DNA of 64,000 nucleotides. Origin: Marinomonas communis (lineage in GTDB: Bacteria; Pseudomonadota; Gammaproteobacteria; Pseudomonadales; Marinomonadaceae). The stretch lies in the NCBI RefSeq assembly GCF_004363305.1, contig NZ_SNZA01000001.1, positions 832,902-896,901 of the forward strand. Direction: 5' to 3'. Both the position numbers and the translations under genes were made by a program. Below the pieces are notes generated by a model. It was given only the letters and a program-made list of their open reading frames with translations. It had not been told where the DNA came from and did not search any database. Positions 8,186-16,661 of this stretch are shown piece by piece; within the stretch, counting starts at the first letter, position 1, and each line of letters opens with the position of its first letter.

Positions 8186-8628
8186 TGAACGTATTTATCC
8201 TCTCACATCGACAACTAAGAATTATTGCCCTAGCAGTTTTCATGCTGATTACCACTATTCCTCATAGCTATGCTGAAGCTTCTCTATACATTATCACCAA
8301 CCAAAATTCTGATATTTCAGAGTTGAGTAGCAACGAAGTACGGCAAATTTATATGGGAGGTACATTGAGTAGAAAACTAAATGCGATTTCTCTCCCTGTA
8401 GATAGCTCTATTCGCAAGAATTTCAATGTCAGCATAATAGGCCTGACCGAAAACCGAATTCAATCCTATTGGGCTCAACTGTTCTTTACAGGAAGAAGTT
8501 CTAGACCGAAGGAATTAAAAACTGTTAATGAAGTTGTAGATTACATATCTAGTGAAGTAAATGTTGTCGCTTACGTACCTGCGAATGTTGAATTACCTAG
8601 TAATGTAGTTGTTTTATTTCAACGCTAG
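8185..8628 (+). CDS. Short periplasmic PstS-like substrate-binding-type protein
   Basis: 147 residues from ATG 8185, which overlaps the porin TGA by one base; an in-frame GTG at 8173 is possible but less likely. A signal peptide is followed by ASLYIITNQNSDISELSSNEVRQIYMGG, the opening seen in short phosphate-ABC-type binding proteins, in which the DVYTIFLG-like helix follows the first strand; NEVVDYISSEVNVVAYVPAN near the end also fits. It is only half the length of a true PstS and there are no ABC genes, so a sensory or accessory role with the following GGDEF-EAL protein is more likely than transport. Confidence 0.7.
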   Translation: MNVFILSHRQLRIIALAVFMLITTIPHSYAEASLYIITNQNSDISELSSNEVRQIYMGGTLSRKLNAISLPVDSSIRKNFNVSIIGLTENRIQSYWAQLFFTGRSSRPKELKTVNEVVDYISSEVNVVAYVPANVELPSNVVVLFQR

Positions 8629-8654
8629 AATTACTAGCTAACAAGGATCTTTCT

Positions 8655-10745
8655 TTGAAGTTAAGTATACGCTTCAAATTATTAACAATTGGTATCGTTT
8701 CAGTTATCAGCTCTGCTTTAAGTGTGCTTTCAGTGTCATTGAATGAGCATCAGACTCTCTATGCAAATTCTGTAAAAGAAAGTTTAGTTGCGCTAACAGA
8801 GAATACTGCTGATGATATCCTGTTAATAATGTCTGATAACAATGACTCTTTTTTATTAAGGAGCGCTCTGCTGCGCTTCGAACGATATGAGCATATTGAG
8901 TATGCTATTTTATACGATCAAAACTGGAATCAAATAGAAATCTACTTGAAACCAAGTCTCATTAACAAATTTGAAAAAGAACTAATAACTATACCTTCAA
9001 AGGCACCGAAAAATTTGCCTTTAGGCGTTTCTGTCCTAGAAAATAGCTTTTACGCATTACAAGAGATTGGTGAAAATAAGTTTCTTCAAGGCTATTTACT
9101 TGTTACTCATGAATACTCAAATCCTATCGAAAAAAGCCAAAAAGAGCTGTTAAAATTAACACTCCCCTTAATTTTTATTATCTTAGCTGTGGCAATAAGC
9201 GCCACACTCTTTACTATCAGACAGCAACTTTTTCCGCTACTCAAGCTCACTGTTTTTACCAGACACATAAGCCGCTCTAAAAACTATAGCAAACGTTTCA
9301 CTGTTAAAGGGTCCGATGAAGTGAGCACACTGGCGAGTTCGATCAACACGTTACTCGAAGTCATCAATCATGAGATTAAAGAAAACCAAGAAAAAAACAA
9401 TCAACTAACTGAGCAAAAAGAAGCGATGTATAGGCTAGCCAATTACGACCAATTGACTGGTTTGCCTAATAGAAGACACGTAATGACATTGCTTCATGAA
9501 TTATTACAGAAGCATAGCGCATTAGATCAACTTGTCGCATTGCTGTACTTCGATATCGATTATTTCAAAAGCATCAATGACCGTATGGGGCATGAGGTAG
9601 GAGATAAACTGCTTGTTGAAGTTGGTAGAACCGTTACCAAATTATTAGAAAAAGACCAGATACTCGCTCGTCTTGCTGGAGATGAGTTTCTGATCATCAT
9701 TCCAAATCCTCCGAGCAAACAAGTGCTTTTTAACATTACCGAAAAACTCACTACAGCTTTCAACACACCACTAGTGATTGAAAAATGGAGCATTCAGACT
9801 GGTATTAGTATTGGTGTCTCTGATACCCATGACGCAGGCTATAAAGTAAATGATTTAATCAGCTATGCAGACATCGCTATGTACCATTCAAAAAACTTCA
9901 AGAAAGGTACTGCAACATTTTTCAATTCACAAATGCTGATAGAAAGTCAGCGCCACACTCTAATAGTCAATGGTATCATTGATGCCGTTCGAGACAATGA
10001 GTTTCAGCTTTATTATCAACCTAAGATTTCTAATCAAGGAATTGTTGAAGGGCTTGAAGCATTAATTAGATGGGAAAGTAAAACCCTAGGCAGTTTGTCA
10101 CCTAGCGAATTTATTCCTATCGCAGAAACATCAGGAAAAATTTCAGATATTACGAAGTGGGTAATTGATCAAGTTCTGGATGACCTACCAAGATTGCTTG
10201 AATACAGCAACAAAAACATCGTCATCTCATTCAATATTTCTTCTTATGATTTGATCAGTGGCTGGTTAGAGGATTACATCAGGCAATTAATCTCCGTTCA
10301 CCCTAATGCTCTACAACATTTGCAGTTTGAAATCACTGAATCAAGCTATCTTAATGACTTCGACCAAGCTAACCGGCTATTTTCAATGGTGCAAGAAGCA
10401 GGCGGTTCTGTCGCCCTAGATGACTTCGGTACTGGTTTCTCATCTTTAAGTTATCTTAGCCGGATAGACATTGATACGATCAAAGTCGACAGAGCCTTCA
10501 TAGACAATTTCATCAATGATTACCGAGAAAAAGCTGTTCTCAATTCAATACTAGAACTCTCAGACCAGCTGGGACTTAACATTTGTTGTGAAGGAGTTGA
10601 GAACATCGAACAAGCCAAATATCTTATCGTAAAGAAATGCCACCTTATGCAAGGCTTTTACTTCTCTGCTCCCACCCCAATTGAGGAGCTGTCGATCGCA
10701 GTAGACCAAGCGCAGCAGCGTTATCAAGCTCTAGGACTTTTCTAA
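8655..10745 (+). CDS. Membrane-bound GGDEF-EAL c-di-GMP protein with periplasmic sensor
   Basis: 696 residues. Membrane helix at about 8-28, periplasmic domain to ~165, second helix ~167-187, HAMP-like linker, GGDEF domain ~260-420 and EAL domain ~440-690. The cyclase signature reads AGDEF (~341-345), a variant that can still be active in some proteins. The phosphodiesterase part keeps EALIRW and DDFGTGFSSLSYL, so c-di-GMP breakdown is expected. The start is TTG at 8655, supported by AGGA at 8644-8647. It follows the porin and PstS-like genes; the periplasmic domain may sense a signal bound by them. Its end overlaps the convergent gene by 15 bp. Confidence 0.88.
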   Translation: MKLSIRFKLLTIGIVSVISSALSVLSVSLNEHQTLYANSVKESLVALTENTADDILLIMSDNNDSFLLRSALLRFERYEHIEYAILYDQNWNQIEIYLKPSLINKFEKELITIPSKAPKNLPLGVSVLENSFYALQEIGENKFLQGYLLVTHEYSNPIEKSQKELLKLTLPLIFIILAVAISATLFTIRQQLFPLLKLTVFTRHISRSKNYSKRFTVKGSDEVSTLASSINTLLEVINHEIKENQEKNNQLTEQKEAMYRLANYDQLTGLPNRRHVMTLLHELLQKHSALDQLVALLYFDIDYFKSINDRMGHEVGDKLLVEVGRTVTKLLEKDQILARLAGDEFLIIIPNPPSKQVLFNITEKLTTAFNTPLVIEKWSIQTGISIGVSDTHDAGYKVNDLISYADIAMYHSKNFKKGTATFFNSQMLIESQRHTLIVNGIIDAVRDNEFQLYYQPKISNQGIVEGLEALIRWESKTLGSLSPSEFIPIAETSGKISDITKWVIDQVLDDLPRLLEYSNKNIVISFNISSYDLISGWLEDYIRQLISVHPNALQHLQFEITESSYLNDFDQANRLFSMVQEAGGSVALDDFGTGFSSLSYLSRIDIDTIKVDRAFIDNFINDYREKAVLNSILELSDQLGLNICCEGVENIEQAKYLIVKKCHLMQGFYFSAPTPIEELSIAVDQAQQRYQALGLF

Positions 10746-11123
10746 AGAGGTGAGGACTTGATAGACCCAGTCCTCAACAAGTGCTCCGTATGCCATAACT
10801 TCTTGCTTTACCCCTAAGCCGCTTAACTCTTCTCGAATCGAATCAGGCACCATTTCAACACCTTCAAAATCGATGATTAGCTTCACCTCATGACGTATGA
10901 TAAGCGCTGCCATATCGCTAGGATAACGCACTGTGGCACCAAGTAGTTCTGTTCGATTGGTCCAAGGTTCATCGTCAATAAATGCAATGATAGTCACCTT
11001 TTGGGTCTCTAATAATTTCTGAGCTAACTGATAACTAGGAGTATCTATGCCGACGATGATGACATTAATGGGAGATTGACGAGTTCTAAGGAACGTTTTT
11101 TTAAGCCATTTTGGCCACATCAT
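10731..11123 (-). CDS. Small Rossmann-like protein at the end of the btu operon
   Basis: 130 residues from ATG 11123, which has a GGGAG SD; a TTG further up (11135) is less likely. The stretch NVIIVGIDTPSYQLAQKLLETQKVTIIAFIDDEPWTNRTELLGATVRYPSDMAALIIRHEVKLIIDF resembles the nucleotide-binding domain that precedes the epimerase in FlaA1/CapD-type proteins (CoA_binding_3-like): glycine-containing turn, IAFIDDEP and the LLG..V motif. It stands alone here without the epimerase. It is 15 bp from btuD and probably co-transcribed under the cobalamin riboswitch. Its role is unknown. Confidence 0.65.
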   Translation of the reverse strand: MMWPKWLKKTFLRTRQSPINVIIVGIDTPSYQLAQKLLETQKVTIIAFIDDEPWTNRTELLGATVRYPSDMAALIIRHEVKLIIDFEGVEMVPDSIREELSGLGVKQEVMAYGALVEDWVYQVLTSLEKS

Positions 11124-11138
11124 TGGTTCTCCCAAGCA

Positions 11139-11903
11139 TTATACGGATGGTAAAAAAACCAGCTGGTCATTGATCTTTCCTTGCGCTAATCGTTGTTGAT
11201 ACAGAGGTTCTAAGTTTTCAACCGTCAGCAACTGTTCAGTCTTGCCCATTAAAGCGGGACGATCAGGGTAAAGCAACATCACATGTGAGCACCATTTGGT
11301 CGCTAAATTCACATCATGAAGAGTCATCACCACCAATTTATTCTGCAACGCTTGCTGGGATAGCATCTTCATCACCGCGACTTGATGGTGGAGGTCCAAG
11401 TGGTTACTTGGCTCATCTACGAGCCATACCTTTGGAGCTTGAAACAACAAGGCAGCAATTGCAGTACGCTGGCGCTCCCCACCTGATAATTGGCTTAACG
11501 GTCGAGAAGCAAGTGCTTCCAGCTCTAATTGCTTTAAGGCAAGAGTTGCAAGAGCAATGTCTTCTTCAGAGTCCTTATGCCAGCTCGAGGTATTATGGGG
11601 AAACCTACCGAGCAGAACCGTTTCAAGTACCGTTGCCGGAAATCCATCTTGATGTTCTTGAAACAACACCCCCATATTTTGAGCGATGAACAAACGCTGA
11701 CAATCAAGCAGATTTTGGCCATTAAGCAGTATCTCGCCCGAACGTTTATTACGCAGGTTTGCAAGGGTGTGCAGTAGTGTGGTCTTCCCTACCCCGTTTG
11801 GCCCCAATATCCCCCAAATCTCGCCTGGATTCATAACAAAAGACAATGGAGGCTGGTTTCGATTAGGTAAATCAAGTGCCAATAACTCAGCAGACAACAT
11901 CAT
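11139..11903 (-). CDS. btuD: Vitamin B12 ABC transporter ATPase
   Basis: 254-residue ABC ATPase that powers cobalamin import across the inner membrane with BtuC and BtuF. Walker A GPNGVGKTT (~34-42), Q-loop FQEH, signature LSGGERQR, Walker B VWLVDEP, D-loop NHLDLHH and switch His in TLHD are all intact. Two adjacent ATGs are present (11903 and 11900); the first overlaps the btuC stop by one base. Operon order and the riboswitch upstream of btuB support B12 rather than iron-siderophore transport. Confidence 0.9.
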   Translation of the reverse strand: MMLSAELLALDLPNRNQPPLSFVMNPGEIWGILGPNGVGKTTLLHTLANLRNKRSGEILLNGQNLLDCQRLFIAQNMGVLFQEHQDGFPATVLETVLLGRFPHNTSSWHKDSEEDIALATLALKQLELEALASRPLSQLSGGERQRTAIAALLFQAPKVWLVDEPSNHLDLHHQVAVMKMLSQQALQNKLVVMTLHDVNLATKWCSHVMLLYPDRPALMGKTEQLLTVENLEPLYQQRLAQGKINDQLVFLPSV

Positions 11904-12883
11904 TACATACGACCTTTACGCAATAAAAAGAGGAATGTTGGTACACCGAGTAAAGCCGTCATAACCCCCACTGGTAATTGTTCAGGAGCAATTACTGTAC
12001 GCGCTATGGTATCAGCAAATGTTACTAAACAGCCCCCTGCCAGCGCCGCCGCAGGTAAAATCACACGCTGATCATTTCCTAGTATCAAGCGCATCATATG
12101 CGGCACAACCAGACCCACAAAACCGACACTGCCCGCTGTCGTAACAGCAACGGCGGTCATCAAGCTTGCCAACACAAATACTAAACGTTCGACCAAAGTA
12201 ACATTCACACCTAAGGCTGCAGCTTGCAATGGCCCACGGGATAGAACATTCAGAGATTTAGCAAACGGCATTATTACGCCCATTGCGGCTAATAACGTGA
12301 CCCAAGCCAGCCACGGTGTATGAGCATAGGACAAATCCCCCATTAGCCAAAACAACATACCCGGTATTTTTTGCGGCGGCGCTACTGCCAACATCAATGT
12401 AATGCACGCACCCCAGCCAGCGGCAATAACAACACCGGTTAAAAGCAGTCTGATAGGCGTCGTTTGCCCTGTTCGTTGAGACAAGCCGAATACCAATAAC
12501 GTCGAAATGACCGCTCCGATAAAAGCGGCTCCGGACAAGAGTACGCCACTTAACCCCAGCAGTATCGCACCGAGCACCATAACAGACGCCCCACCGGAGA
12601 TACCAAGAACATAGGGGTCAGCTAATGGATTACGTAATAAAATTTGCATTAATGCTCCCGCGAGGGACAACAAAGCACCTGTAGCAAACGCTGCCATAAC
12701 TCTTGGCACTCGAAGCTCCCAAATCAGCGTTTGCGCTAGGTAAGTGCCTTCTGATTGCAATGCTAACGCCACCTCGGAAACAGTTAAGGCAACACTTCCT
12801 TGAGAGAGAGAAAACACTACGACCACAATGGCAAGCAAAAGCATCAGGAGCAATATGGAGTTATGAGACAGTTTGATGTTCAA
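11903..12883 (-). CDS. btuC: Vitamin B12 ABC transporter permease
   Basis: FecCD/BtuC-type permease, about 326 residues and ten hydrophobic segments; family motifs LRVPRVMAAFATGALLSLAGALMQILLRNPLADPYVLGISGGA, GFVGLVVPHMMRLILGNDQR and PEQLPVGVMTALLGVPTFLFLL are intact. The frame is open up to GTG 12937, but TTG 12883 is preferred because it follows GAGG by 5 nt and lies 2 nt after the btuF stop, giving a normal membrane-protein start (LNIKLSHNSILLL). One-base overlap with btuD. Confidence 0.88.
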   Translation of the reverse strand: MNIKLSHNSILLLMLLLAIVVVVFSLSQGSVALTVSEVALALQSEGTYLAQTLIWELRVPRVMAAFATGALLSLAGALMQILLRNPLADPYVLGISGGASVMVLGAILLGLSGVLLSGAAFIGAVISTLLVFGLSQRTGQTTPIRLLLTGVVIAAGWGACITLMLAVAPPQKIPGMLFWLMGDLSYAHTPWLAWVTLLAAMGVIMPFAKSLNVLSRGPLQAAALGVNVTLVERLVFVLASLMTAVAVTTAGSVGFVGLVVPHMMRLILGNDQRVILPAAALAGGCLVTFADTIARTVIAPEQLPVGVMTALLGVPTFLFLLRKGRM

Positions 12884-12884
12884 A

Positions 12885-13769
12885 TTAACCTCGTCGCGAT
12901 CTAGCCAAATCGAGCTTTTCACATAATATCTTTGCACCCTCTAATAGTCGGGGTGTAGGACGCTGGAGTAATGATGGGGGGACAAAAAAGAGATTATCTT
13001 GTTTGGTTGCCATTAATTCTGGAAAAGCACGCCACCCTTCAAGCCAATGAGCGTTTCGTTCACCCATGCCTCCTGCTACGATAACCTCAGGGTTTTCGAT
13101 TAGCACTGCTTCTTTATTTAAACGCGGGATCAAGCGCGGCGATTTAGAAAACACATTAATGCCACCACATAATTCAACAACCTGATTAATATAATGCTGA
13201 CCATTCATGGTCATCAGAGGTTCATCCCAAACTTGGTAGAATGTACGGATTTTTGGTTTTTGAGAATACTGTGTTTTAAGGTCAGAAATTCCCTTTAGAA
13301 AAGCGCTCGCCGCCACATCACCAGAGGCTTCTGTACCCGCTAATTGCGCAATGTCTCTAATGTCTTGTGCAATGCTCGAAAATGAATGGGGTTCAACGTA
13401 GAACACTCTCATTCCCAACCGCAATAATGTCGAAATTTGCTCGCTGGGGTTACCGGTTCCCCATGCTAGGATCAGATCAGGTTTCAGGGCCAGTAAGCGT
13501 TCAAGATCCAAGCGACTGGGACTGCCCACTGACTCTATTTCTTGTGCCGCTGGAGGATAATCACTGAACGACACCACTGTGACTACCTTGCTACCAGCAC
13601 CCGCAGCAAATGCCAATTCCGTTGCCCCCGGTGACAACGCTGCAATACGCGTCACAGGGGCATTCGAGCAAACCTCACGCTCTCTATCATCTATTACACA
13701 ACTCCCCCAAACGGAGCTGACATAGAAAAACAAAACAGTAAAAATAAACGCGGAGGTCGCTTTAAACAT
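12885..13769 (-). CDS. btuF: Vitamin B12-binding periplasmic protein
   Basis: 294 residues with signal peptide (MFKATSAFIFTVLFFYVSSVWG). The mature part is a helical-backbone binding protein of the BtuF/FhuD class: RIAALSPGATELAFAAGAGSKVVTVVSFSDYPPAA, LDLERLLALKPDLILAWGTGNP, FYQVWDEPLMTMNGQHYINQVVELCGG, and ENPEVIVAGG. The VTVVSFSDYPPAA and WDEPL motifs are typical of cobalamin-binding members. SD AAGGA lies a few bases before the ATG. Lies between btuB (16-nt gap) and btuC. Confidence 0.9.
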   Translation of the reverse strand: MFKATSAFIFTVLFFYVSSVWGSCVIDDREREVCSNAPVTRIAALSPGATELAFAAGAGSKVVTVVSFSDYPPAAQEIESVGSPSRLDLERLLALKPDLILAWGTGNPSEQISTLLRLGMRVFYVEPHSFSSIAQDIRDIAQLAGTEASGDVAASAFLKGISDLKTQYSQKPKIRTFYQVWDEPLMTMNGQHYINQVVELCGGINVFSKSPRLIPRLNKEAVLIENPEVIVAGGMGERNAHWLEGWRAFPELMATKQDNLFFVPPSLLQRPTPRLLEGAKILCEKLDLARSRRG

Positions 13770-13785
13770 GAATTACATCCTTTCC

Positions 13786-15609
13786 TTAAAATGCGGAATA
13801 CTGAACTGAAAGGAAAATACCTCGTCCGGGATTACGGTATCCGTCAGCGGTTTGATAACTTTTATCCAAAGCATTTTTCACTTGAACACTCGCTTTCCAA
13901 TGCTCGGCTAGATCGTATTGGGCACGCAAGTGCAACAGGCCAAAGCCTGGCAAGACGGTACTATTAGCGGCATCATCATAGCGTTGACCGTAACCAACCA
14001 ACGTCGCCCCGAGCAAACCTTTTTCAAAGTGACGATCCAACTCAATGCGCGCGCTCTGCTTTGCTCGTCTTGCAAGCTGTTTACCATACTCACTGCCCGA
14101 ACTGCGATTTTCTGTTTCCATAAAAGTCGCAGAGGCAGCAAGTGACCATTGCTCGACTGTTACTCCTGATGAAAGCTCAAGTCCTTGTGCTCGGGCTGCA
14201 TCAATGTTGCCAACCGTTGGATAGGTCCATGAAATCAAATCCTGATAATCGGCTTGATAAATTGCTGCATCCCAATACATGTTCGCAAAGTCCGCACGGA
14301 TACCCGCTTCTATTGTCTGGGACGTTTCTGGGCGGATCTCATTGGTTAGGGTATACCCCCAATTTTCCGCATTCATTGAATTAAAAGTCGGAGCTGTGAA
14401 TGAAGAACGCCCACTCAAACGAAGCGTATAGTGATCCTCCAATTGATAGCCTAAGGCAACACCACCCGTCGTCTGCGTGTCATACTCGCTGTAATGATCG
14501 GCCCTAACATTTAGCTGTACACTCGCTTGACCAAATTGCGATAGGCTTTGAGCAAAAATGCTATTGCTCTGTCGGTCTTTAGAATAAGACCCTTCAAAGT
14601 CATCTTCAATACGCTCGGCCCCTACAACAAACTCATGATTATCAAGCCAAACTGTATTACTCCAGCGTAGTGCCTGAGACCGACTGTTATAAAACGTGCC
14701 CGTTGCATTACCGTCACTGTCTAGTACGTCGTATTCATCACGAGCTTCCCGTAGCTGAAGTTCCGATTGCCAAGACTCGCTTACATCAATGCCAGCTGTC
14801 AGCGCCATAACTTGGTTCATATAGTCGTTGGAGCGTAAATTACCATAGGACTCATAATCAGACTCACCTGCTGCCCGCATGACGAGCATTTTAATATATG
14901 CATCGTTATCAAACTCGTAGCCAAAACGCGCCATAAAGTGGTCATTCGTGTAAGGCATACTTTTGTTTTCTGACTTCACAGGCGTACCGTCAGTTCGAAA
15001 AGTCCCCGCAGAGATAACATAGCTTGCACTCCCCTCCTGACCGGATACCGAAGTGTCAACTTGTCTAGTACCAAACGAGCCTGCGCCAACCGAAACATCT
15101 GCCGCCGTTTCTGCATTGCCTTCAGGTAAAAAAACTTGAATCACACCACCTGAAGCACTTGATCCATATAATGAAGATTTTGGACCCCGGACAATTTCTA
15201 CACGCTCAACCTGACTAATGGGAATGTATTGCCAAGAAGGGGTTCCGAGGGAATGGGATTGGATAGGCACACCATCGATAAGCAGTTTCGTGCCGGTGCT
15301 GTTAGCACCACGTGTTAGTACACTCGTACTTTTACCATAGCCACCATTGCTAACAATATCGATACCTGGTTGGCCAGCCAACACCTCGGATAATTCTTGG
15401 GGCTGCTGAGCCTGTAATGTCTTTTTATCAATAACGGTAACAGACGTCAGTGATTTAGCCGTAGTCTGCTCAGTTGTCGTTGCCGTCACAACCAGCTGAC
15501 TTAACGTATTTAGTTCGGTTGAGCTGTCACTTTGAGCGATAGAGCTGGATTGATGCGCAAGAAGTCCCAACGCAATGAAGGTCTTCGGTAAGGAAATAGT
15601 TGTGTTCAT
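13786..15609 (-). CDS. btuB: TonB-dependent vitamin B12 outer-membrane receptor
   Basis: 607 residues from ATG 15609. Signal peptide MNTTISLPKTFIALGLLAHQSSSIAQ, TonB-box-like region (SQLVVTATTTEQ), plug domain (VTVIDKKTLQAQQPQELSEVLAGQPGIDIVSNGGYGKSTSVLTRGANSTGTKLLIDGVP, VERVEIVRGPKSSLYGSSASGGVIQV), then a 22-strand barrel ending in Phe (GIFLSVQYSAF). The frame stays open upstream to 15762, but that stretch is the translated end of the cobalamin riboswitch and not protein. It leads the btuBFCD operon. Confidence 0.92.
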   Translation of the reverse strand: MNTTISLPKTFIALGLLAHQSSSIAQSDSSTELNTLSQLVVTATTTEQTTAKSLTSVTVIDKKTLQAQQPQELSEVLAGQPGIDIVSNGGYGKSTSVLTRGANSTGTKLLIDGVPIQSHSLGTPSWQYIPISQVERVEIVRGPKSSLYGSSASGGVIQVFLPEGNAETAADVSVGAGSFGTRQVDTSVSGQEGSASYVISAGTFRTDGTPVKSENKSMPYTNDHFMARFGYEFDNDAYIKMLVMRAAGESDYESYGNLRSNDYMNQVMALTAGIDVSESWQSELQLREARDEYDVLDSDGNATGTFYNSRSQALRWSNTVWLDNHEFVVGAERIEDDFEGSYSKDRQSNSIFAQSLSQFGQASVQLNVRADHYSEYDTQTTGGVALGYQLEDHYTLRLSGRSSFTAPTFNSMNAENWGYTLTNEIRPETSQTIEAGIRADFANMYWDAAIYQADYQDLISWTYPTVGNIDAARAQGLELSSGVTVEQWSLAASATFMETENRSSGSEYGKQLARRAKQSARIELDRHFEKGLLGATLVGYGQRYDDAANSTVLPGFGLLHLRAQYDLAEHWKASVQVKNALDKSYQTADGYRNPGRGIFLSVQYSAF

Positions 15610-15679
15610 AATGTCTTCTATGTAGAGATCGAGCACGCCCGCACGATCGTTCATCATTCGCCAACTACATTGGCGCCTC

Positions 15680-15862
15680 ACCATAGGCAGGTCTCCGGAC
15701 TTATAAAGTGGACTATCCAGCTTGATCGCCTTCCCATGTAAACACAGTGGCCTAATGAACAAGCATTGCTTTAATTACCGTTGCGGGGGCAGTGCTGAAT
15801 TTGCATCAGCTTCCCTTTTAATTCAGGGGCTTAGTCTCTACAACTAAGCTCCTGTCACCTAT
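15680..15862 (-). promoter_or_regulatory. Cobalamin riboswitch upstream of btuB
   Basis: Reading the minus strand, the order of conserved blocks is right: ATAGGTGACAGG near 15861-15850, AAAGGGAAGCTGATGCAAATTC, GCACTGCCCCCGCAACGGTAA, the B12 box GGCCACTG...GGGAAGGCG, and GTCCGGAGACCTGCC near 15700-15686. The last blocks close on each other as in adenosylcobalamin aptamers. It lies about 70-250 nt before btuB. The expression platform (a CGCCAA/TTGGCG stem at ~15675-15659 and GC-rich pairing near 15650-15625) lies between the aptamer and the ATG; B12 binding is expected to lower btuB operon expression. Confidence 0.93.
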
Positions 15863-16045
15863 AGCGGCGCGTACTCTAACACATGCCCAATGTGGAATGA
15901 ATGAAAGCCACTCAAGGCCAAATTAGTAAATTAAGTCACCTAATGATTTATTGCTTCCACAGACGTTGTAGAGCATTATTATTTTTACTTATAGATGGAA
16001 CGAATCATCACAAGGCCGTGAGTAAGTTTGTCATTTGAGGCTTTT

Positions 16046-16471
16046 ATGTTTCGCTATCTTTCTTTCAGTCTTGCTCTTCTTGCCACTACACCCGTTTTTG
16101 CACAGATCAATGCGACCGTAGATAACATCAACTCGGTATACGATGCTGATACGTTTCGCGTGGATATCGCTGGTTGGCCAGACATTGTCGGAAAAAATAT
16201 TCCCGTTCGTGTCAATGGTGTCGATGCCGCTGAGATCCGTGGAAAGTGCTTAAGCGAAAAGGAACAAGCGAAAGCGGCTCGAGATTACACCAAGGCATTT
16301 TTGCAAAGCGGCAGCACCATCGAGCTGCGAAATATTCAGAGGGGCAAGTACTTTCGTCTACTTGCGGATGTATATGTGGACGGGGCCTCCCTATCAGAAG
16401 CGCTCATCGCTTCAGGCCATGCCAGAAGCTATCACGGTGGAACGCGTGAAGGCTGGTGTGCTTTAAACTGA
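16046..16471 (+). CDS. Secreted staphylococcal-nuclease-like (TNase) nuclease
   Basis: 141 residues. ATG 16046 is preferred over TTG 16028 because TGAGG precedes it at ~6 nt and it begins a signal peptide (MFRYLSFSLALLATTPVFA). The SNase fold and catalytic set can be placed: VYDADTFRVD (Asp ligand), VRVNGVDAAEIRG (Arg, Asp, Glu), and GKYFRLLADVYVDG (second Arg), then SLSEALIASGHARSYHGG. Probably a periplasmic or secreted calcium-dependent nuclease. Stands alone, divergent from btuB. Confidence 0.82.
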   Translation: MFRYLSFSLALLATTPVFAQINATVDNINSVYDADTFRVDIAGWPDIVGKNIPVRVNGVDAAEIRGKCLSEKEQAKAARDYTKAFLQSGSTIELRNIQRGKYFRLLADVYVDGASLSEALIASGHARSYHGGTREGWCALN

Positions 16472-16661
16472 CTTGAAAATCCACATTAATATCAAGCAAA
16501 GTGTAACTTTATGTATTTAAAATACTTGTCAGTAACAAAAAGTATTACTTAAATAAACAATAGTGTTACAAATAGTTTTCTTCAATTGTAAAAGCAATGC
16601 ACCAATTTTATGGTTGTCCGCCACGACACCTGTTCCCCTCAATCGATATGAGGATCGATAA

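Noticed and set aside
11285-11964. Three + strand frames opposite btuD
   Set aside because: They are antisense to an ABC ATPase with all motifs intact and have no SD.
15610-15762. N-terminal extension of btuB
   Set aside because: The sequence is the cobalamin riboswitch end; the signal peptide starts at 15609.
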